Below are positions 32,666 through 38,246 of a stretch of 38,246 nt of DNA, one piece after another. Position 1 is the stretch's first letter; the number at the start of each line of letters is the position of its first letter. Origin of the DNA: Bacillota bacterium (lineage in GTDB: Bacteria; Bacillota; Clostridia; Christensenellales; UMGS416). The DNA lies in NCBI GenBank assembly GCA_023428265.1, contig JAEYYW010000041.1, positions 1 to 38,246 of the forward strand. Reading direction: 5' to 3'. The translations under genes and the position numbers were made by a program. The notes under the pieces are model-generated. The model saw only the letters and a program-made list of their open reading frames with translations. It was not told the DNA's origin and did no database searches.

Positions 32666-32694
32666 CCCCCAGACAATGATTGTCCGGGGGTTTT
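32666..32694 (+). terminator. Terminator of the original chromosomal tRNA-Ser gene
   Basis: CCCCC-A-GACAA (32666-32676), loop TGA, TTGTC-C-GGGGG (32680-32690), then TTTT. It lies three bases after the displaced CCA and supports the view that the original 3' half was here. Confidence 0.7.
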
Positions 32695-32723
32695 ATTATT
32701 CAACACAGTGTTATGACAACAAA

Positions 32724-32755
32724 CGGAAGCCCGCGTTTCGCGGGCTTCCGTCTTC
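32724..32755 (-). terminator. Terminator of the surface-protein gene
   Basis: A 12-bp stem, CGGAAGCCCGCG (32724-32735) with CGCGGGCTTCCG (32739-32750), follows the stop codon of the minus-strand gene. The T run on that strand is short (TTT). Confidence 0.75.
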
Positions 32756-32776
32756 GTACCGACGATATCAACCGGC

Positions 32777-35700
32777 TTAAGGCTTGGCGGAAACGACCGT
32801 TGAGAAAGCCCCATATACCTTTGTGCTGCCCTCCAGGTGATAAGCCCGCACCTTGTAGTAATAGGTCTTGCCGGTGGTCAGGCTGCCGTTGGAAGAATAC
32901 AACGAGGTGGTTGTCGTCACCAGCGTGTAGGTGCCGCCGGAGGATGTGCTGCGCCACACCTCATATTGCGTCGCCCCCGCAACCGCGCTCCAGCTCACCT
33001 TGATGCCGGTGGAACTGATCCGCGCAGCTTTGATTGTGGTGGGTGTACCGATGGCTGTCTTGGCAGTTGCTGCAGCGGAATATGAGCCATACACCTTCGT
33101 GCTGCCCACGGTGCGGTAAGCCTTCACCTCGTAGTAATAGGTGATCCCGGTGCCTGTGCTGGTGTTGGTGAAGCTGGTGGATGTAGTAGTGCCCACAGAC
33201 GCATATGTCCCTGTGCTGGATGTCGCGCGATACACCGCATACCCGGACGCACCGGTTACGGCACCCCATGTCACCTTGATGCTGTTGTATGTCACAGGGG
33301 CGGCCTTCACCGATCCAGGTGTACCAATCGCAGTCTTGGCGGAAACAACGCTTGAGAATGCGCCGTATACCTTCGTACTGCCCACCAGCCGGTAGGCCCG
33401 CACCTTGTAATAGTAGGTGGTGCCAGTGTTCACGCTGGTGTTGGTATAGTAAAGATAGGATGTCGTTGTTAACAACGCGTAGGTTCCGGTGCTGGATGTC
33501 GAGCGATACACTTCGTACTTTGTCGCTCCACTCACAGCACCCCATGTCACCTTGATGCTGTTATATGTCACCGGAGTTGCTTTCATGGAGCCAGGGGTGC
33601 CCAGCGTTGTTTTGGCAGATGCCACGGCGGAGAATGCGCCATACACCTTCGTGCTGCCCACAAGTCGGTAGGCCCGCACCTTGTAATAGTAGGTGGTGCC
33701 GGTGTTCACGCTGGTGTTGGTATAGTAAAGATAGGATGTCGTCGTCAGCAGCGAGTAGGCACCGGCGCTGGAAGTTGCCCGGTACACCTCATATTTTGTC
33801 GCGCCGCTCACGGCTGCCCATGTCACCTTGATGCTGTTGTAGCTTGCGGCGGCCGCCTTTGGCGATGTCGGCGCGACAGGCACCGGCTTGGCGGAAACCA
33901 CAGAGGAGTATGCGCTGTAAATGATCGTGGAGCCTGCATAGGAGCGCACCTTGTAGTAATAGGTGGTGCCGGCGGTCAGCCCGGTGTTTGTGAAGCTGGT
34001 GCCCGTCACCGTGCCGACCAGTGTATAGGTGCCGGTGCTGGAGGTTGCCCGGTAAACCTGATAGCCCGCTGCTTTGAGCACAGCGTTCCACGAAACTTTG
34101 ATGCTGGAGTAAGAGGCGGAGAGGGCCTTCACGCCTGTGGGCGTCGTGGACACCCACTTGGCATAAAGTGTGAGATCGGTTGTCACGCGATTGGAAGTAA
34201 AACTCCAGGGGTTGGTGCAGGCGGGCTCTTTGTACCAACCGGCAAAGGTGTAACCCGCGCGGGTGGGTTGGGCAGGCTCGGCGGCGCTTGCGCCATCCTT
34301 CACGCTCTGCCAGGCCACAGCGCTGCCGCCCTGGCTGTCAAAGAAGACCCTGCGGGTATTCTGCCACTGCAGATGGGGGTAGCCATTGTTGCGCTCGCTT
34401 TGGATGCTCCAAACAGAAGCGAAGTCCCAGTCGGGATAGGTGGCCTGGTCCTTCATCTGTTCGGTGGTCTTTCCGGCATCGGCCCCGGCTGCGCCGTCAT
34501 TGCCGACGGCTTGTGTCTGCCCAGTGGTTTGGTTGTCATAATAGCACTTGGAGATGGTGGAGGATTTATAAGTCCCGCCCGCAATACCACCAGTAAAACC
34601 ACTTTCGCTCGTTTCGCCTACAGTCTGTGTTGCGGTCACCAGCCCTGTGGCATAACAATTGGTGACGGTGCCATTATTACTCATAGTGCCTGCAACGCCG
34701 CCAGCGTTGGCATAATTGCCGGTAACACCAGCGGCTGCTGCATTGGTAGCCCCGGTGGCATAGCAGTCAGAGATGGTGCTGGATTGCAATTCCCCGGCGA
34801 TGCCACCGGCACGGGCGCTGGTAGATATGCCTGCTGGGTTGTTGTTGGTTGCAATGGCATCCACAGTGCTGGTGGAATAGCAACTGACAATCGATGTTGG
34901 TATTTTGGAGCCCCGTGCAACCCCAACGAGCCCGCCGGCGGCAACGATGCAAATGCCGCTGCCGGCGCTGCCTGGGGTTGCGGCACTTATGTTGCCTGAA
35001 GAGCTGCAATGGGTGATGCCAGTGTCGTCACAGGCACCAACCAACCCGCCGATGTTTACATTGGATGCATTGGCATTGATAGCACCGGTGGCGTGGCTGT
35101 TGGTGATCGTCCCTCTTTTGATGCTGCCAATCAAGCCACCGATCTCAACACCATAAATAACATCGTCGCCGTTCGTGGCGCTCACATCACAGGTGGAATA
35201 GGTGTGATCTACCGTGACATTGCTTTCATTTGAGAACGACGCCAACCGGCCCACCAACCCGCCGATGCTGGAGTTCTCCCTGTCGCTGGTGGAACGAACG
35301 CGACCGGTGGTGTAGCAATCGACGATGGAAATGGGAGCAGACCCCACGATCTCTCCAACCAACCCGCCCGCGAGCACGCTTTGATTGGCACCGCTGGCGG
35401 TGCCGGTGACATCCCCTTTTACATAGCAGTTGGAAAAGGTAATTGTATAGTCGGTGCCCTGACTATCAGCGACACCTACCAGCCCGCCGATAAAAACCGG
35501 ATACTCGGTGATGACACCGTCTGCAAGGGCATTATAGCCGGTGATGCCATCAGCATGGAGCTGTATGCCCAAGTTCTTGATGCTCAAATCGTCATACAGG
35601 AGCATGGCGCCAAACAACCCCGCAGCCCGCATTTTGGCACTGGCCGGTATCCGCAGATTGCGTAGGACATGGCCCTGGCCATCCAGCGTTACGCTCGCCA

Positions 35701-36004
35701 TCAGCGGCTGCCAGATCCCGCCGTTATAGCTGCTCAAGTCGATATCCTGGGTCAGATAATAATTGCCGCCTGTCACCATTGCCCTGAGCTGCGCCACTGT
35801 CGAGATTGGCGTTGCCTTCGGGTCTCTTGGGGAGATGGGCGCAATAAATCCTTTCGCGTTCACCGGCGGCAGCTTCCCGGATGCGAACAGTCCCGCCCTG
35901 TCAGCAGGCGGCGAAGCGGCGTCCGCCAGTGCTACAACGCCTGACGACAGGAAGAGCACGCAAGCCAGGAGCACTGTGGCGAAGGCAAGGAGTGGCTTTC
36001 TCAT
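32777..36004 (-). CDS. Secreted GLUG / InlB-repeat / fibronectin-III surface protein
   Basis: A 1075-residue exported protein. A Sec signal peptide (hydrophobic run to about residue 28, VALADA cleavage) is followed by an N-terminal region with YYLTQDIDLSSYNGGIWQP. Residues about 160-540 contain at least seven GLUG-type turns (GGLVGxxxx, then NCYATG or similar). One InlB B-repeat follows (VFFDSQGGSAV to LTLYAKW, about 558-624), then five fibronectin-III-like domains of about 90 residues. There is no LPXTG or other C-terminal anchor. Likely an adhesin or a structural surface protein. ATG 36004 follows GGAGGT. Follows two leucine-rich-repeat genes and may share their transcript. Confidence 0.85.
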   Translation of the reverse strand: MRKPLLAFATVLLACVLFLSSGVVALADAASPPADRAGLFASGKLPPVNAKGFIAPISPRDPKATPISTVAQLRAMVTGGNYYLTQDIDLSSYNGGIWQPLMASVTLDGQGHVLRNLRIPASAKMRAAGLFGAMLLYDDLSIKNLGIQLHADGITGYNALADGVITEYPVFIGGLVGVADSQGTDYTITFSNCYVKGDVTGTASGANQSVLAGGLVGEIVGSAPISIVDCYTTGRVRSTSDRENSSIGGLVGRLASFSNESNVTVDHTYSTCDVSATNGDDVIYGVEIGGLIGSIKRGTITNSHATGAINANASNVNIGGLVGACDDTGITHCSSSGNISAATPGSAGSGICIVAAGGLVGVARGSKIPTSIVSCYSTSTVDAIATNNNPAGISTSARAGGIAGELQSSTISDCYATGATNAAAAGVTGNYANAGGVAGTMSNNGTVTNCYATGLVTATQTVGETSESGFTGGIAGGTYKSSTISKCYYDNQTTGQTQAVGNDGAAGADAGKTTEQMKDQATYPDWDFASVWSIQSERNNGYPHLQWQNTRRVFFDSQGGSAVAWQSVKDGASAAEPAQPTRAGYTFAGWYKEPACTNPWSFTSNRVTTDLTLYAKWVSTTPTGVKALSASYSSIKVSWNAVLKAAGYQVYRATSSTGTYTLVGTVTGTSFTNTGLTAGTTYYYKVRSYAGSTIIYSAYSSVVSAKPVPVAPTSPKAAAASYNSIKVTWAAVSGATKYEVYRATSSAGAYSLLTTTSYLYYTNTSVNTGTTYYYKVRAYRLVGSTKVYGAFSAVASAKTTLGTPGSMKATPVTYNSIKVTWGAVSGATKYEVYRSTSSTGTYALLTTTSYLYYTNTSVNTGTTYYYKVRAYRLVGSTKVYGAFSSVVSAKTAIGTPGSVKAAPVTYNSIKVTWGAVTGASGYAVYRATSSTGTYASVGTTTSTSFTNTSTGTGITYYYEVKAYRTVGSTKVYGSYSAAATAKTAIGTPTTIKAARISSTGIKVSWSAVAGATQYEVWRSTSSGGTYTLVTTTTSLYSSNGSLTTGKTYYYKVRAYHLEGSTKVYGAFSTVVSAKP
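33040..33900 (-). repeat. Tandem 276-bp coding repeats (fibronectin-III domains)
   Basis: The string CCCATGTCACCTTGATGCTG begins at 33265, 33541 and 33817, exactly 276 bp apart. Long near-identical blocks also recur, for example at 33362-33466 and 33638-33742. Units 2, 3 and 4 of the five domains are the most alike. Recombination between them could change the domain number. Confidence 0.8.
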
Positions 36005-36067
36005 GGGATACCTCCGAATTTATTGGTTGCATACGAACATTGCAAATCTGCATGGCACCTTGGATCA

Positions 36068-37366
36068 TCACCGATACACGTTGCACCCGCCACAGGCAAG
36101 CTTGTTCAGCACACTGTCGTCTGTGAAGAGATTTCCTGATACGTAGAGGTTCTCCAGCCTTGTCATATGCTCCAGAGGGCTTAAATCCTTAATCCTATTG
36201 TTTCTAAGGTCCACCACATAACCGACGTCCAGCTCTTTGAGCGCAAAAATGTCTTCAATTTGATTGTTGCCGAGCCGCAGGTCAGTCACGCCGCCCAGGC
36301 CTGCCAGTGCGGATATGTCTTTCAGGCCGCAGGACTCAAAGTAGAGATTGTACATGGTGCGGCCTTTGAGCAGGGAGAGGCTTTCGTCTTTGACGCTCGA
36401 ATGATCAAGACAGATGCTTCTCAAGACTTTACAATTGGCCAGCAACTCTCGAAAAAACGCGTCTGTCACGCCCGAGAGGGTTACCCCTTGCAAGTTTTTC
36501 TGCCTGAGCAGCGGGGTATAGTCCTTCAGGGTGTTCTGGCAGTGGAAATATCTCAGTTTGCCGGACGATGACAGTGCGGAAATATCTTTGATCCCCGTGC
36601 CAAAATAGGCATTGAACTCTGTGAGGTTCGGCAGGCTCAGCACAGGCGAGGCATCCTTTACTGGGTTGCCGCTGATCCAGACTTTCGAAAGAGATTCTTT
36701 GCCCGCCAGTGGTGAAAGATCGGAAACAGAGCATCCCAGGATGCAGATATCAGAGAGTCTGTCCAGCTCCTTCAGGCCTTCCAGGCTATCGACTGGCTGG
36801 TGCAGCACATGCAGTGTTTCCAAACTGATGCAGTACCGCAGGTCAGCCAGCGTAGTAATGGTTCCGGTTGCGTTCTTATCGTTGACCGGATCGTAGTTGA
36901 AGGAAGTGATCCCCTTCATGTCCCCGGCAGTGATGTTGCCTTCGGGCTTATTCAACGTCTGCCGGATCACTTCCTCCACTTGCTTATCAGCAAACACGAC
37001 AACCTCATTGTCAGGATACTTGCTGATGACAGGATTGGCAGTGGGGGAAGGAGATGCTGTGGGCATGCTTTTCGTGGGCTTCAGCTCTGCCGTTTCATTG
37101 GCCAGGGAAGCCGCCGGGGTGTCCGTTGGATGATCAACAGCTGTTGGGGTGGAACTCAGGATTTGCGAACTGGAGCTTGGGGTGGTCGCCTGCACAATGG
37201 CAGGCACACTGGCCATTTTCGCGCCAAGGTATGCTGACCCGAATGCGATCAGCGCGATAACTATTGCAGAAGACAAATATACAGCTACTTTACTCGCAGG
37301 CTTGCCACTTTTATCTTCATAGCTCGGCGGCGCGACGTTGTATTCACCATGGTTCTCTGTATTCAA
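36068..37366 (-). CDS. Membrane-anchored leucine-rich-repeat protein (internalin-like)
   Basis: A 432-residue protein. A short cytoplasmic tail (1-27) and one membrane helix (about 28-48) are followed by a Ser/Thr/Pro-rich linker, so the N-terminal anchor is type II. From about residue 110 come leucine-rich repeats of about 21-23 residues with LSDICILGCSVSDLSPL, VTDLRLGNNQIEDIFAL and VVDLRNNRIKDLSPL patterns. Before them lies a cap with VEEVIRQTLNKPEGNITAGD, typical of internalin-like proteins. Translation starts at TTG 37366 behind GGGAGG. The next gene upstream on the same strand encodes a paralogue, 15 bp away. Confidence 0.85.
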   Translation of the reverse strand: MNTENHGEYNVAPPSYEDKSGKPASKVAVYLSSAIVIALIAFGSAYLGAKMASVPAIVQATTPSSSSQILSSTPTAVDHPTDTPAASLANETAELKPTKSMPTASPSPTANPVISKYPDNEVVVFADKQVEEVIRQTLNKPEGNITAGDMKGITSFNYDPVNDKNATGTITTLADLRYCISLETLHVLHQPVDSLEGLKELDRLSDICILGCSVSDLSPLAGKESLSKVWISGNPVKDASPVLSLPNLTEFNAYFGTGIKDISALSSSGKLRYFHCQNTLKDYTPLLRQKNLQGVTLSGVTDAFFRELLANCKVLRSICLDHSSVKDESLSLLKGRTMYNLYFESCGLKDISALAGLGGVTDLRLGNNQIEDIFALKELDVGYVVDLRNNRIKDLSPLEHMTRLENLYVSGNLFTDDSVLNKLACGGCNVYR

Positions 37367-37381
37367 ATGAAACCTCCCAAT

Positions 37382-38246
37382 TTATCGAGTGATTTTGCAG
37401 CCGTTCTTTTCCAGCTCGTCCAGCACCTTGCTTTCGGTAACCGGATTGCCCGTAATCAATAGTTCTGATAATCCTGTCATGCCTTTGAGAGAGCTCCAGT
37501 CGCGGATTCGGTTTCCACTGAGATCCAGGTAGCGGCTGATCTTGATGTTCTTCAGCATGGAGATGTCTTCAATGCTGTTGTTGGTGAAACGCAGGTCTTC
37601 CACGGCAGCCACGCCTTTCAGGGCTGAAATATCCGTGATGCCGCAGTTCTCCAAATCAATGGCAAAGTAGCTGCGGCCCTTGAACAGGGCAAGGCTTTCG
37701 TTCTTTAGACTGGCGTCCCTGATTCGGATGCTGCCTATGCCCTTGCAGTTGCTCATCAGCGCCCGGAAGGAATCATTGTTGATCCCTATGAGCAATACCT
37801 GCCAGAGATTTTTGTGCGCGAAGAGTGGTGTGATGTCCGTAAATTGGCTGTCGCAATAAAACGTCCTCAGGTTCTTCGTGGCGGAGAGCGCTGAAATGTC
37901 CGTGATGCCTGTATGCAATGCGTTGAAATCCTGCAGGCTTGGCAGAGCCAATACGGCTGACGCATCGGTCACGGGGTTGCCGCCAATCCAGATACTTTGC
38001 AACGATTTCATTTCGGCCAAAGGCGAAAGGTCGGATACGCGGTTGCCTGTGATATACAGATACTCCAGGTTTTCGCAGTAACGCAGGTCTTCCAGCGAAT
38101 AGATCTTTTCATTGGCAAAACTGTAGATATCGGGGTTGTAGTCAAACGAGGTTATCTTCCTCATCTCAGCAACCGTAATGTCCCGCTCGGGTAATATCAA
38201 CAGTTTTCGAATCAGTTTTTCCACGCCCGGGTCTTGAAATTTGATC
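37382..38246 (-). CDS. Leucine-rich-repeat protein, paralogue, cut by the window end
   Basis: At least 288 residues; the reading frame is open through the last base of the window, so the start is missing. It begins FQDPGVEKLIRKLLILPERD, matching the cap region of the neighbour (FADKQVEEVIRQTL). Repeats such as LEYLYITGNRVSDLSPL, LQSIWIGGNPVTDASAV and LDLSGNRIRDWSSL follow. The two proteins align over their full repeat region and arose by duplication. The missing part probably contains the membrane anchor. Confidence 0.8.
   Translation of the reverse strand, partial: IKFQDPGVEKLIRKLLILPERDITVAEMRKITSFDYNPDIYSFANEKIYSLEDLRYCENLEYLYITGNRVSDLSPLAEMKSLQSIWIGGNPVTDASAVLALPSLQDFNALHTGITDISALSATKNLRTFYCDSQFTDITPLFAHKNLWQVLLIGINNDSFRALMSNCKGIGSIRIRDASLKNESLALFKGRSYFAIDLENCGITDISALKGVAAVEDLRFTNNSIEDISMLKNIKISRYLDLSGNRIRDWSSLKGMTGLSELLITGNPVTESKVLDELEKNGCKITR

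Noticed and set aside
33040..33900. CRISPR-like array
   Set aside because: The 276-bp periodic repeats are coding fibronectin-III domains, not short repeats with unique spacers; no CRISPR array was seen elsewhere.

Overview
The window looks like a chromosomal segment of a Bacillota (Firmicutes) bacterium, probably a Clostridia-class anaerobe. Strong AAAGGAGG-type ribosome sites, PadR/HAAS-domain regulation, a SleB-type cortex/cell-wall hydrolase, TnpV-family proteins and a Tn916-type integrase all point that way. The outer parts are GC-rich. The middle is a mosaic with clearly AT-rich islands. I cannot name a species.

Left chromosomal flank (1-9875): a PadR regulator, a HAAS-domain (DUF1700-like) membrane protein and an unusual five-repeat membrane protein form a tight operon. 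After it come a small secreted protein, a lipoprotein-type SleB-like hydrolase, a CocE/NonD serine hydrolase and, on the other strand, an MBL-fold hydrolase. A second PadR-led operon on the minus strand encodes a zincin-like lipoprotein, a DUF362 lipoprotein and an ArsP-type permease.

Integrated element (about 9909-32620, 22.7 kb): it sits in a tRNA-Ser(CGA) gene. The integrase and a small excisionase-like protein lie next to the tRNA, and a copy of the tRNA 3' half marks the other end. The crossover appears to lie in the anticodon loop, so the element has replaced the whole 3' half of the tRNA with its own version plus its own terminator. The element has a relaxase, MobC, ParB, two TnpV proteins and small HTH proteins but no conjugation machinery, so it is probably mobilizable rather than self-transmissible. 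Upstream of the excisionase/integrase pair lies about 370 nt that folds like a structured RNA on the minus strand.

The cargo is largely defence-like. (a) A six-gene operon encodes a cytosine-5 methyltransferase, a GHKL/MORC-like ATPase, a Z1 ATPase/helicase, a PD-(D/E)XK (DUF4420) protein, an AIPR protein and a Vsr nuclease. This is a restriction-modification-like architecture of the kind described by comparative genomics of MutL/MORC homologues. (b) An AT-rich pair comprises an unknown protein and an MBL-fold hydrolase, possibly one gene split by a frameshift. (c) An AT-rich DUF262 plus HEPN pair carries an RNase-type RxxxxH motif. (d) There is an HNH endonuclease with an in-frame stop. A cytoplasmic glycosidase-like TIM-barrel protein and several decayed gene fragments are also present.

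Right chromosomal flank (32663-38246): a minus-strand cluster encodes two internalin-like leucine-rich-repeat proteins, the first cut by the window end, and a 1075-residue secreted protein with GLUG repeats, one InlB-type repeat and five fibronectin-III-like domains.
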